The notes below the pieces were generated by a model, which worked only from the letters and a program-made list of their open reading frames with translations, did no database searches and was not told the DNA's origin. The translations under genes were made by a program, and so were the position numbers. A stretch of DNA of 64,000 nucleotides from Biscogniauxia marginata. Lineage: Eukaryota > Ascomycota > Sordariomycetes > Xylariales > Xylariaceae. Within the stretch, counting starts at the first letter, position 1. Each line of letters opens with the position of its first letter. Below are positions 1 to 12,200 of the stretch, piece after piece. The DNA is taken from positions 215,540 to 279,539 of the forward strand of contig MU404110.1 in assembly GCA_022695795.1 (NCBI GenBank). The letters are read 5' to 3'.

Positions 1-1265
1 GGGCTTGAGGCGGCCGTCCAGAAGATCGAGGAGATGATGAAGCAAGAACTTCCGAGTCTAGTCGATGAGCGACGTTTTCGCCGTCGAGATCAAGAGCATG
101 TGGAGCGTGACGAGCTAGGACGGGTAGGTTTCCTATGACCACTTAACATTGGGAATTCACGGCATCCACTAACATTAGGCAGCGTAAATGGCCTGAGGCG
201 AAGATACCGATCAGCCTCGAGCCCATCCAAGGCTTTAACTTACGTGCCCAAGTGGTCGGACATGGTGGTTCATACGTGAAGCATATCCAACAAGAGACTG
301 GCTGTCGCGTCCAGATAAAGGGGCGTGGATCGGGATATCTCGAGGCCTCGACTAATCGGGAGAGTGACGATGAAATGTATTTACACGTTGCGTGAGTTTT
401 TCCTCCCTGATGAGTTGTGTATTTCGTGGCTCACAAATTCCCAGTGGACCTGACCCGAAGATGGTCGACAAAGCTAAGGAGCTCTGCGAAGACCTGCTTG
501 CCAATGTTAAGGAGCAGTATGAGGAGTTCAAGGCTCGCCCACCGCGACAACATTACGGCGGTCACGGCGGTGGTTATGGGGACCGATCATATGGCGACCG
601 ACCCTACGGCGACAGGTCTTATGGTGATAGATCTTACGGTGATAGGTATGGGGAGAGATCTGGCAGTCATTCTGGATCCTATGGTGGTTACAGCGGCTAT
701 AATAATTCTCCCGCCCCTGGAGCAAATCCTGCTTCACCTGCGCCTGGCGCAGGAAGCCCTCCCGGAGCAACTAATGACTATGCTGCTCAATATGCTCAGT
801 ATTATGGCAGTCAAGATCCTTATGCTGCATATGGCGGTTATCAAGCGTAAGTCATCCAATCTCCAGGTGTCTCATATATCTACTTACATGCCCTTTAGTT
901 ATGTACAATACTATCAGCAGTACTACGCACAGGCTGCACAAGCTGCCCAGCAGGTCAGTATCGTAATTATTTGTTTACTCTCCCCAATCGTCTTCGTAAA
1001 TCAGACAATTGCTAACCTACAACGGAATAGGGCTCTCCTGCGCCTCCGGCTCCTGGTGCCAGTGCTTCACCCCCGCCTCCGCCGCCGCCAACTGAAGCCC
1101 CTCCGCCTCCTCCTCCCGGAGGAACTGCACCTCCACCACCTCCGCCCTCCGGCTCGCCGCCGAATGCTGGAAGTTACGGAGCTGTACGTTGATTCAGACC
1201 AATTATCGCTGAATATCGTTATTGACTAACCATACTCACAGGTCCCACCACCTCCCGGACTATGA
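1..1265 (+). CDS. KH-domain RNA-binding protein (KHDC4/BLOM7-like), 5'-truncated
   Basis: The 3' part of a gene that starts before the window. Exons read 1-123, 183-391, 445-846, 899-953, 1031-1183 and 1242-1265; all introns are GT-AG and the joins keep one frame to a TGA at 1263. Exon 2 encodes a type I KH fold: a GFNLRAQVVGHGGSYVKHI segment carries the GxxG loop (GHGG), followed by the QQETG and RGRGSG segments found in KHDC4/BLOM7-type proteins, which act in pre-mRNA splicing in animals. After the KH fold come five degenerate SYGDR units, a G/Y-rich stretch, a Q/Y-rich stretch (QYYQQYYAQ) and a proline-rich tail ending VPPPPGL. The tail looks disordered and could bind WW or SH3 partners. 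Five introns crowd the 3' half. KH identity is seen directly; a splicing role is inferred from the family. Confidence 0.88.
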
Positions 1266-1748
1266 GATAGCTTTCATAACCAGCACAACAGGGCAAATGT
1301 CTTCGGCGACGCGCCACCCGTGTACCATACAAAATAGCTGAGAATTTGTGAAAGCATGCATGGCGGGTTCGGGAAAAGTATTATAGCTGGGGACGGTGTT
1401 TAGTTCTGTCCTAGCGCAATCTACAGATTGATTCTACTTCCGTTACGCAGGAAACCACCCAAGCCTGTATAACATGTAAAGCGTAATATGAAATTGCTTA
1501 TAGGTCAAGTAGGTAGTTAGACCCACCACGCGAATTAAAATGGAACTCGTTGGCGCAGTTGTTATCGATAAGGACAAGAACCGTACGCATGTGAAGTTTG
1601 AACTTAGTTGCCCGCCGCAGCCTGCAGATGCTCAACTCCTTGATGTAGGATACTACTACATCAACTATGCAACATTGATGACCAGGCTCCCGAGAACTGA
1701 TGCAGTTGGGGCGCATGCAGACTCTGCAACGCTTTCACGTTCTGCATC
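1266..1748. other. Intergenic: KH-gene 3' end and TRAPPC13 leader
   Basis: No conserved gene is seen in these 483 bases. They hold the 3' UTR of the KH gene and the promoter/leader of the next gene. A 70-codon ATG reading frame (1540-1752) ends exactly across the TRAPPC13 start codon and is listed separately. Confidence 0.6.
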
Positions 1749-1752
1749 ATGA
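1540..1752 (+). other. Upstream ORF overlapping the TRAPPC13 start codon by 4 nt
   Basis: A 70-codon frame whose TGA (1750-1752) overlaps the ATG (1749-1751) of the TRAPPC13 gene in an ATGA arrangement. The protein has no recognised domain. If the transcript starts upstream of 1540, this uORF would limit translation of the main frame or couple it by termination-reinitiation. It may equally be chance, since the transcription start is unknown. Confidence 0.25.
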
Positions 1753-3009
1753 GTCACCAACGATACCCTTCAATTGATCCAAAAGAGCCACACTCTGTTT
1801 CTCTAAAGGTCCTGCGGTATGAAGCCCCCATTCTATCGCCGCCCTCCGTGGTCCGTCGTGTAGTTTACATATGAACTAATAGGAACCCACGCCTCCAGGC
1901 TCTCTCGGCCCTCCCTCGTTGTTCAACACCCTCTGACCGCACCTCCCACCTCTCCATCTCCCGACTTCGACGACGCAACCCCGATACCGGCCTCGCTCGC
2001 CTACCGCGCCACCAGCGACACGACCCAGAGCCCTTTCCTGCTGACGCCGATCCTGAACCTGCCCCCGTCTTTCGGCTCTGCCTACGTCGGCGAGACGTTC
2101 AGCTGCACGCTATGCGCCAACCACGACGTCCCGCCACCACAGCCACCGCCACCGCCAGACAGCGGCGGTGATTCGTCCCTCGCCCCGGCTAGCCAGCAGC
2201 AGCAGGCGAAGAAGAAATTCACACGCGATGTGCGCATCGAGGCGGAGATGAAGACGCCGAGCTCGAGCGCGCCGCAGAAGCTCGTCCTGACGCCGCTACC
2301 GCCGCCGCCGCCGTCCGAAGAAGACGGCGACGAAGATGGTTCTTCTACTAAGGGCGGTAGCAATAGTCATAATAATAACAAGAACGACGGCACGGATCTC
2401 GATCCGGGACAGACGCTCCAGAAGATCGTTAATTTCGATCTCAAGGAGGAAGGGAACCACGTGCTCGCCGTCACGGTGAGCTACTACGAGGCGACCGAGA
2501 CGTCGGGCCGCACGCGCACCTTCCGCAAGCTGTACCAGTTCATCTGCAAGGGCTCGCTGATCGTGAGGACGAAGGTCGGGTCGCTGCCTTCGCCGCCGTC
2601 GGTACAGGACCGGCAGTCCGGCAGCCAGACGGATGAGCAGAAGAAGATAAGCGGAAGCAGGAGGCGGTGGGTCATGGAGGCGCAGCTCGAGAACTGCTCC
2701 GAGGACGTGATGCAGCTGGAGCGCGTGGGGCTCGACCTCGAGCCCGGCCTCCGGTACCGGGACTGCAACTGGGAGGTCAGCGGCAGCGACAAGCCCGTGC
2801 TGCACCCGGGCGAGGTCGAGCAGTGCTGCTTCGTCGTCGAGGAGAAGGGGGCGGATGGGGAAGACGACGACGGATCCGGGCCCGGGCACGGGCCCGAGGA
2901 GAAGGACGGGAGGATCGTGTTCGGCGTGCTGGGTATCGGCTGGAGGAGCGAAATGGGGAATAAGGGGTTCTTGTCTACGGGTAAGCTGGGCGCGAGGGTG
3001 GCGAGGTGA
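1749..3009 (+). CDS. TRAPPC13: TRAPPC13-like protein (DUF974)
   Basis: Two exons, 1749-1816 and 1899-3009, with an 82 nt GT-AG intron splitting an Arg codon (cg/g). The spliced protein begins MSHQRYPSIDPKEPHSVSL, continues through KVLRLSRPSLVVQHPL, and ends at a TGA at 3007. Family landmarks are NLPPSFGSAYVGETFSC, the GQTLQKIVNFDLKEEGNHVL block, VTVSYYE, RTFRKLYQF, and the C-terminal DGRIVFGVLGIGWRSEMG followed by GFLSTGKL. TRAPPC13 is a peripheral subunit of the metazoan TRAPPIII vesicle-tethering complex and acts in ER-Golgi traffic and autophagy. Fungal homologues share the fold but are less studied. Low-complexity PPPPPP and SNSHNNNKN insertions lie between conserved blocks. The start was chosen because it gives the family N-terminus right after the overlapping uORF. 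Confidence 0.88.
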
Positions 3010-3893
3010 GAGAGAGAGAGAGTTATCTGATTGTCTTTCTGGCTGTCTGGCTGGGCTGGGCTATGTGGTGTTGGAAGGATGGCAGGATGGAAGGATGGGG
3101 GTGATACTATTCATCAACTAACCACATCACATAGATGTGGCTTTCGCACCTTAGGTGATGGGCAGATCATACTTGAAGCATGCGAGGATAGTATAGAGCA
3201 TGGCATATCCGGGGACGTGTACAGATGCTTCGATGCAAGAAACATGGAGTGTTTTTTTTTTTTATCTCGCGACCAATATATGTATACTTGCCTAAATAGG
3301 CCCAATATAAATCCACACAAGTAGCAGGTTCTTTAGAAAGTCTCGCAAGTCAACAGAGTCGAAGGTATAAATCATGTAGTCATGAAGGACGCCATAATAC
3401 TCTCCTCTTCTCCCCTTTTTAAGAAATTTAAGCATAGTCTCTATTTACGTTACGAAGCTTTCGGTTGCCATTATGAAAAACTTGGTAGAGAAGGTAATAA
3501 AGCGTCAACCCAAAAAGAGAAGCAGTACCTAACATATATAGGCTAGTTCAATACAAAGAGAATAATTAACATGGCTATTACTGTTCAACTTAGAGATACC
3601 TATCTATACGTACTGGTCAAAAGCATCTTAGCAAGTATGTAGTCACTTTAAAGTCTTTGGCCCAGAGCGGATTTTACATTAGGCCATTGGTGCCAGGGAG
3701 GTGTCCATCGTGCAAGCAATGTCCTCAAACAAGGAGTAAATACTTTCTTAGGTATTATACCTAGGTACCTAATGTTTGAGCCTTTCTCTCCATATCACCC
3801 TCTGTCGTCGTTTCCACCCCAAGACATGCCTACATGCACGTATGGTACAGTATGTATGCATGTTGCTCAGGTCGACAGGGAGAAATTCTTGGA

Positions 3894-3927
3894 TACCTAC
3901 CTACCTACCTACCTACCTACCTACCTA
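3894..3927. repeat. (TACC)n tetranucleotide microsatellite
   Basis: About eight uninterrupted TACC/ACCT units. This is the purest tract of a motif that recurs in short form through nearly all intergenic regions of the window. Confidence 0.9.
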
Positions 3928-4847
3928 ACTACCCCCTACCTATCTAGCAACAGGAATAAGCAGCCAAGCGTTGGTGGTAGATGAGGCATGTGCATAACGT
4001 TAAAGCAGAACCTGTAAAATTCCAACAGCCCATATGCTGTCCTCCCCAAACGAACGCTCATAAAAAAATTTTTTTTTTATACTATTCCCTCTTCCCCCCC
4101 TCCTCCCAAACAAAAAGGGGGGAGGGGCGGCGGGCTATTGCTTCATATGCCTTGGTATATCAGTCGAAAGAAAGAAAGAAAAAAGGACGAGTAAGAAATC
4201 ATTATCGAGTGAGTAATACATTACATGTGATATCTACCAAGTACCCCTATACATAAGGTAGGTAGTTCTGAGACGCCCCCAAGTTGACCGAATGTCACGC
4301 TATACTTGTTAAATCATCGGGAACGCGACATACATTCCTACCTTGGAAAACCGGCAAAGTTTCATCTCAATGTTTCATTTCACCGCGATCTTGGGGTTTT
4401 TTTTTTTCTTGTCCTCCTATTCATGGAAACAGGTTTACATTTTATATATAGAAATATATCGTATCCCATTCCTCCCCCTTTTTCCCCCCCTAGTTACCTA
4501 GTCACCCTATCTAAATTTAGCTAGCTTCATTTTATTTAAATTTTGCACACCGTGTATTTACGCGTTCCGGTTTAGCGAAACTCCTACATATGCTGCATAT
4601 CGATCGCATCATGCTGCACAGATTTGAACAGAAAGGGAAAATTAACGGGAAAAGACAGAGACGCGAAAGGCGGAAGAAGAAAAAGCAAACGGCAAAACAT
4701 ATAAAATATTACGGGCATATAGAAAGCTTCGTTTGCTATACGGAATATCCGGCGCTACTAGGACTTTACCTTGCTACTAGGTTAAGGGGGTCCGGCCTCC
4801 GGGCCAGTGCTGCCCTTCGGAGGGTCCAGGTCCAATAATAGCTCCGC

Positions 4848-4873
4848 CCCTGATATGATATATCATATCAGGG
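4848..4873. repeat. 26 bp perfect palindrome
   Basis: Two 13 bp arms meet with no spacer (ccctgatatgata and its reverse complement). Just upstream are a GC-rich stretch (ggtccggcctccgggcc, with cttcggaggg) and two close copies of gctactagg. This could be a mobile-element terminus, a MITE remnant or a cruciform-prone site. No matching second copy was found in the window. Confidence 0.75.
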
Positions 4874-5448
4874 CATCATTGTCGGGGGATTCCACACTGG
4901 GGTTAAAGCTGCTACTATGTAGACCAACAACTTCCAAGCTAGCAGGCTAGATATAAGCGAGCGCGTATTCGGGGAATGCGTATTAGAACGAGCCGCTTGC
5001 GCGTACAGCCTCAAGTGCGCACCCACCGCTCCTCCGTCGGTGGTTTACGTAGGCTTCGGATGCGAGGCAAGGGAAAAGGAGGAAAAAGAAAAAAACAAGC
5101 TGTCATGCTCTGTAGCACAACTTTGCAAACCACGGGAAAGAAAAGCACACGGGGTATGACGAGAACGACTTTTTTTCTCCGACGTGCCTCTTCCCGAGCC
5201 GAGCTTAATCAAAGGAAAAGAAAATATATACACTCCAAATTAGGTGCATAGGCTATAATCAGCTGAGATATAAGATGGGGTAGGGGAAGGTATCCGCGCG
5301 ACTAGAAACAACGGTTGGACAAAATTAAGCGCAGTCGATCACTCTCCAGGCCGCTCTGCTTCCTGAGTCATGATATTGTCGGACGCGGATCTCTCACCAT
5401 CGGATTATTAATTTTCTGAGATGATCATCTCCAATGAGCCTACCTGAT

Positions 5449-5607
5449 TAGTGCCCGGGCTAGCGTTGTTAGCCGTGGCATCGTTGCTGTTCTGGCGCAA
5501 TGCCTCTCCTATTAGGGGTCCTAGGGGTCCGAGGTCCGAGGCGTAAACGGCATCCAGCGCCGTTTCGTATTGATGGAAGCGGGATAGGCATATAGGTATG
5601 ACTGACA
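5449..5607 (-). other. Orphan exon-like island
   Basis: On the minus strand an open stretch (…RFHQYETALDAVYASDLG… to …NNASPGTNQ) is bounded by a strong acceptor (cttacctgtcag, with its branch-like cttac) and a strong donor (cag/gtaggc). Splicing in phase to a downstream acceptor near 5364 (atgactcag) would add EAERPGE and a stop. No compatible upstream exon or start could be assembled, since nearby upstream frames hit stops. It may be a decayed gene, an exon of an unrecognised gene, or chance. Confidence 0.2.
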
Positions 5608-8600
5608 GGTAAGAGCAAAAAAAAAGAAAGAAAAAAAACACGGGAAGTGATATCGTGTCACAATACGGGTCGTGTCTTCGGTCTTTACCTAGCAATGTTT
5701 GTGCCAGTTACGTCACTCGTGCGCTCGTGCGGCAACTAGAGGTTCGGACCCTGATGCTAACATGGAAAACTCTGGAAAGTAGAGTGAATCATGGATCAAG
5801 GATTGTAGAAATGTCACAGGGATCCCGTACATTAGGAATGTCATTGCCTGCCTTTACCCTTAGGGTGTCACCTGTAACCTAGAAACTGGAATACAGGATC
5901 TGCGAACTGTAAGCTTCTTTATCACATGGGATTATTCGTTCTCAGCCATGGCGTCCCGTTAGCACGGCATGTGAGACGCAGGGCGGAACTGGATGAGAGA
6001 GGCTGACGGCCATGCAAGGAACAAATACTCCAGCTGCAGCTCAACTGCAGAACAATTCCTTCGCGACGCCTGTGCGATCCCACGGGGATCGTCAACATCA
6101 ACGTGGTTTGAGGTCAGTCGGTGACGCGAGTTAAACTTCTGAAAATGTGTAGGGTCATGTCGAGTTGATTTCCCTCTTGGGCCACATGCACATCGAGCCC
6201 TTGCCAAGACTCCACACTTGAAACGTTAATGGTTGATATCCGCCTGGGTATCTGCAGTGGCGTTGTCTCGACCCATGATTTGTACCGACGGGTGGTTGTT
6301 CGTTGGTGTTGGGCGGCGCTGGCGGTCAGGTACGGTGCATAACGTGCCTGACTGCAACTCGACATGATTAGGGCGGCGACCACAAATGCGGCCACGCTGC
6401 TGATGGGATTTTGACACGCTGGCCCTCCCTTGCATTATCGACGAGGTATGATATGGTCGCACACCACATCGAATATGGGGGAGGGCGAAATCTCCCACAC
6501 ACATACACGCTCTTTCTCCTTGCAAACGGTGATAAGCCCGACCTGCCCGAGAACTGACCAGACCGACGGGTCAGGGCCACGGACAATTGTGACCGTGCAC
6601 CTACACCCCGGCCGAACCTAAAAGAGCGTCGCTGATGATCTCGATAGGAGAGACCCGCCAAGAACAAGATGATTCCCTACAATGGAAAGAAAAAAGTCTA
6701 GTGTCGTGGGGGTTTCTCGCCCAGCACCTCCTGACGCCGACTACCTGACAGTCTCAAAATATACTAGTGTAGACAGAAGTGCCCAGCAATGGCATGTCCG
6801 GCAGTTCAAATACGAGCTGCTAGTCGTAACCGAAGCAGAGGCACACAGAAGGCTGCCTTTAGCTATCGAATCGAGATATGTAGGTAGGAGAGGGTGTGCT
6901 ACCCCCTGGCCGGCCGGCTGGCCTCTGCATGCCTCTGGTCTGGAGGAGCGCAGAGTAGTGTAATTCCTCCGCAGAGCCGCCCTTGCATCCCTGGGAAGGA
7001 AGGGGAATTTGGAAGAAAAGGGGGCTACCAAGCAAACCAGAGCGACTCGTCTGCAAGGTACGCATAAGTAGGTATTCAGCCACTTGGCCATGTGTCGAAC
7101 GGTGTGAATAGGTTCCTAACCTACGACTAGACTCCTTTTCGTTTCCCCCCCTCATTGGACGCACTAAGCAGGCACTAAAGCAACCTGATGTGGGTGCGTT
7201 GCGTGATGTGGGTGGTGGGCGGGAAGTGTTGGGATATGCGTCGTTGTCGTCGAGCGGTGGTGCATTGCATGTCTCGGAGTCGCAAGATTCAAAGTGCTCT
7301 TTTGTCCTGTTCTGTTTTGGAGATGGAGCCGCGTTTACGTGTACTTGTTTTGTATCTCTATATTACCTTGTCGCAATATCGATGTATTATATCTTGCATG
7401 TATGTATCTTGGTTGTGGCTATGAGCGTGGTTATGGTTGTGCATCGATCAGTGAGGGGTGATGGAGAGAAAAAGCACGAGAGGATTTTCTCACCTACATT
7501 TAGGTACGTACACACATTCGATTCGGTTACGTTTACGGTATTGACCTAATCTAACCTAGCACTAATATGTAGGCTACTATCGAGGTGCCTGTGAGAAAGA
7601 GAAAGAGAAGGGCTTCTAGGTATCTTCTACTCTACATTAGGTACGTATGTAGTTTAGTACTTTAGTACGCTAATGCTAGCGCGTTCTGGTATCGTCTCCC
7701 CCACCATGAGGGGAAGCAGTCTACCTACCGGTACTGGGTAGGTACAGTACCCCTTGAGAGGTCAGGCAATTGGCAGCAAATCGTTACTGCTTTCTAGCGG
7801 GCGTTCCGCTGTAATACCCTGTAAGAAACCCTCCCGGGCGGGCGTGGTAGGTAGATCTGGCGCCTGATTAGCAGCCCGACAGCCCAGTTCGGAGGTTTGG
7901 CCGTTGGAGAATTACTGCGTACAGCACACTAGAGTCGCTAAGAGACGCACGGGGCAACTGATTGAGCAGCTGCTCGGCGGAGCTTTGGGCAACGTGTGAA
8001 CAGAGAACCCAATCAGAAATCAGAAAGCAGAAAGGCAGGCACGTTAGCGAAGTGGCCTGAGCGCAGGGATCCTCGCCATGTACATATGTACCTACCCAGG
8101 CACATAATGTACCTGGACTGTACGGGGTACACGAGACTCCTCTCCCCCAATTTATCAACGCGAGCTTCGCGCCATGCACAGCAACCCTGGACGACCCCGG
8201 TCCCCTGAACAACCATTCAGATCCAACACCGTCCGTATCTTCTAGTTAGCCGGTGCCGCATGCACTCGGGTGCTGGTTCGACTGACTTTCTTTTGCATGC
8301 CAGTACCTCTCGTCCTTTCTTGTGTGCATATCTCTTTTTCCTTTTTGCTTTTCTTCCCCCCTAGTCTTGGAGGGCGAATTGGATCGTCTCGTCCAGTGAA
8401 CCCGTCTCCTCGTGTCTCCCAGCAGCAGCATCCCAACTGGCACCTAGGTACATACTATATCCATCCTCCCACCCGATCGATAACGGCGCAGCGCAACGAA
8501 GGGGCCTGCATATGTGTTGATGCACTTGCATGACTGGCCAAGGTCCTGCACACATCAACAACTCGCGCGCACCTCTTCCCGGCGCCGGAAATACAAGGCA

Positions 8601-9204
8601 GTAGAAGGGAATAAAATCCAGACACACCTGGCCCTCGAAAGAAAGAAATAAGAGAGCTAAAACAAAAAAGAAGGTGTCTTGTGGTGGCTAACAGGGTTTC
8701 GGACCACCGATCAACTTGTGTGTAACAGGACCTTTGATGCCGTCCACCTCCCTCCCGACCCGACTTCTGATGACTACAATCTGCCTTTTTTCTTCCTCAC
8801 TTTAGTCGAACGAAGCGCTCTGCGTTGGCAGCGACGATACCCCCCATAGGCGAAGTATCGAACCATCTTGCTTGAAGTTGTTGTCGTTCTGAAGCCGAGT
8901 CTCGTCTATCACATCACACTCATCACCGCTCCTTTACTATTAATCGCTTTCCCTGCAAATATACCTGCATCGGGCACTAATACCGAATTGGCCGATTTTC
9001 AGAGACAAAGATCAGATTGACGCTGCTTAAAAAAATAATTACTTGTATCGACCGGGCATTTCTAGCCAGCCCCTGAGGGCTCTTCCAACAACCTCAATTT
9101 AATGACATCTTGATTCTTGGGTCCCCCTAACCTACTTGTTCCTTCTTTGCGGAGGATATCAACCTTCTAGCATAGCAAAGACGCTGCCGTGGGCCTGCGA
9201 TGTC

Positions 9205-12200
9205 ATGGACAACACATCGGCGCCGCTCGCGGACTACTTCTGGATCGCGGGTATCGAGTCCATATCCTACCAAGACTTCCCCATCCCCCCTACTCCCACC
9301 CAGGTCGATACCACCATTACTGAAGATGAGGAATCTGACGATGACGAACCCGACCCGGTAGCTAGCCCATCTCACAAGCCTGCTGCTCGGCATTCTCGCC
9401 AGAACTCTAATAACAGGCTCTCAAAGGCGTCTCTCGCCAACTCCGTCCACACGCTCGAGGAGATGGACGGGAACACGAGAAGTAACAGAAGCAGTGCTAC
9501 AATCCGACCCAATGCAAGCTTTGGTGCTCCTGGTCCGGAGGGGGGTCTGTTCCTCGATTTCGACTTCGACAAAGCCCTCGTCAAGTTTGCTGCCGAAAGG
9601 GAGAACTTCCTGGAAGACCTGAGCTTCTCGGCAGGTGCAAAAACCCAGGCGAGACCGCCGATGGTCAACCCGCGAGCCGAGCGAATCAAAGCCGACGAGG
9701 TGCCGAGTGGCAGGATGAGTCCGTTGAAGAGCATCAGGGGTAGCATCCGTGGTAGCATAAGGCGGAAGATCAGCTTCAAAGACATGAACAGCGTGCGCAA
9801 GCAACCATCAGCGCCTAGACCTGGTATGGCCCCATTTAACGATTTGGGCGTCGGATCTCTTCTGGACGAATTTGAGGCAGGACTACCTGCAGATCTATTC
9901 GGCCATGATTGCAAGAAACATACTGAGTTCTGTACTGACTTTTGCAAATCAGCTTCGGTTCGGACTACCAGGAGATTGAGCAGTTATAACTCGGTCATAC
10001 CTCCCCCCGAACCCCTCAACCTCGACCCTGACATGCACCCCCTCAAGCGCCGATTCGAGCCCGAACTACTAGACCGATACCCCCCTCGCGAAGCGAAGGA
10101 TGATCTTGCTAGGAGAGGCAGGTTCCCTGATTACGTGCCCATGTTTGCGTTCCCCAACGATATCCAGATTGTCTCGTCGGATGAGAGGCCCAGGTCGACC
10201 TGGCATGGCTTTACGATGACGTCAGACGATAATTCTAAGATATATGGCGTAACCGTCATTGTATGGACAGCACTCACGATGGATGTAGCAGCAGATGTTG
10301 AGAGGAGGTGTGAGCAATGGAGACAAAGACACATGACTGAGGAAGAACGGGAGCTGGCGGGCAGCCTTGGTACGCGACTTGCGGCAGAGCGAGCGCACCT
10401 ATCGCAGCTTCTCGCTAAACTCCCGACAATACCTTCCGGCTCTGCTGCGCGGGATCAGCTTGACGACCAGATCAGTGCGGTAGAGGAAAAGATCAGCCTG
10501 ATGACCGAGATGCTCCGGCCTCTAAGGCATGGTGCCGCGTCTAAGATCGACGGGCTGACAGCCGGTGAGAGCGGACTATGGACGCCTCGCGCATACGGCA
10601 TTCTCGGGCGGGATGTTTCAAGACTCGGCTTCTGGAAGGATTGGCTCCGAGCCGTTATTGTGCCAATGACGGATGGCGCAGTCCAGAGGGTCCCTGCAAG
10701 CTCGCCGAGAGTTGGGCGATGGCAACCGTTGGAACGTTATGTGGTCAACCTGTGCACGGAGGCGTTCAGTCCCCTTAGTTCTAAAACCCAGGTCGAAATT
10801 GGTGTTCGAGAATTACGCCTTTACGCCCGCAAAGAAGCTCTCAACGAGCTTCCGGGGACTCGTAACACAGATCTTTATGCGCTCTTCAGGTCCCTGTCGC
10901 TCGAGAACGTCGTAACCCTATTCGAGTACGCAATGTCTGAATCCCGCATCATCCTCCTCTCCTCGCATACTGCCATGTTGCATTTGGCTTCGCATGCCTT
11001 GGCTAGTCTGCTGTACCCCTTAAATTGGGCAAGCATTTTTATACCCATCCTGCCGGCGAGGTTGCTGTCTGCCCTCGATGCTCCTTGCCCTTATATCGTC
11101 GGGATTGAGCGGAGATACGACAATATCCAGCTGCCAGACGATGACTACGTCCTCGTCGACTTGGACAAAGACACCATCGACGCGACTGCGCAGCCTATTC
11201 GCCTTCCAAAGCAGATTCGGCGAAAGCTCCTTTCCCTCCTACAACACGCTGCCCCGCATGGACTTCGATACGGTGTCACAACAGGTCCCCCGCCTTACGC
11301 TATCGAATCCTTCCCCTACGATTTTTTCTCTTGTGAGAATGGGCCATTGTTCCACGAGAAGCCCTCGCCCAGTACCCTGGCGAAGTGGGTAGCACAGAGC
11401 TCGTCAGCCTTTGGTCAACCCGAGCCTAGGGATGCTCTGAGAGCACCCATATTCAACGCCTTTGCACATGCGAAACCGGTAGGAGCCGATCGTCCGCCTA
11501 CTAGCAAATCGAACAAAACGAGCCCTCCATCTTCAGTCTCGCCCATTTCGATCAACTTTCCGCCTATGCCAACGACGCCGATCTCGAGGAGTGACTCGGG
11601 CTTTGCATTGTCAGCAACGCTGCGAGAGAAGAGATCGGGCCATTTCGATGACAAGGGCCGTCGCAGTTCCTCATTCGGGCAGATGCCGGCCCACAGACCT
11701 AATATGCCCTTCTTGAACGGCCACCAGTCCAATCTCTCCATCTCGGCTATCTCGATCGACTCAACCTCATCTTTTGGTGGTTATGCCCCTTCTACCTATG
11801 CTCAGTCTACCATCGCCGCATCGACGATCATGCCTAATATGCTCATCCAGCCTGTACATGACACCGAGACGACAGTATGGGTCGAAGGGCACTGCTTCAA
11901 TTTCAGCGAGAACGATAACTCGTCCATCTGCGCAATCTGTGATGAACGAGCTGAGGGTGACGGTTGCTACGTCTGCTCAGGCTGTGGGACAGTTTCACAT
12001 GGCCGCTGCCTCGGTTGTGTTTGCCTTGTCTGTCCAGTGGCCTTCGATGCTGACAAAGTCAGAGCTGCATTTGTGCGTTGCCACGCAAGTTTGCTCTACA
12101 CTTACCGGAAGCACTTAGGACGGCCTACCAAAGAGCAAAAGAACAACGGCCAAATGTATGCTTTTGATATGAATGGGTTTATTAGGAGCTTGCCCTACGA

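Larger units (their letters stand above)
3010..9204. other. 6.2 kb gene-poor intergenic tract
   Basis: No long conserved reading frame was found on either strand. The tract holds homopolymer T runs (about 3252-3261, 4068-4078, 4396-4406), a TACC microsatellite, scattered TAGGTA-type motifs, a perfect palindrome at 4848-4873 and an exon-like island at 5449-5607 on the minus strand. The right end (about 8640-9204) is pyrimidine-rich and is probably the promoter and leader of the DENN gene. The many 60-120 codon frames here lack conserved composition and are treated as noise. Confidence 0.6.

Noticed and set aside
417..1229. 270-codon plus-strand frame across the KH gene
   Set aside because: It reads through introns and exons in the wrong frame; the KH and Pro-rich frame is supported by splice sites.
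2296..2963. Several long frames on both strands within the TRAPPC13 exon, such as a 197-codon minus-strand frame
   Set aside because: GC-rich third positions leave shadow frames open; only the + frame has the DUF974 blocks.
6226..7164. Overlapping 90-116 codon frames on the minus strand in the gene-poor tract
   Set aside because: Several frames are open at once, composition is random and no start, splice or domain evidence was seen.
8040..8075. tRNA-like A box (tagcgaagtgg)
   Set aside because: No matching B box (GGTTCGAnTCC) at the proper distance and no cloverleaf could be formed.
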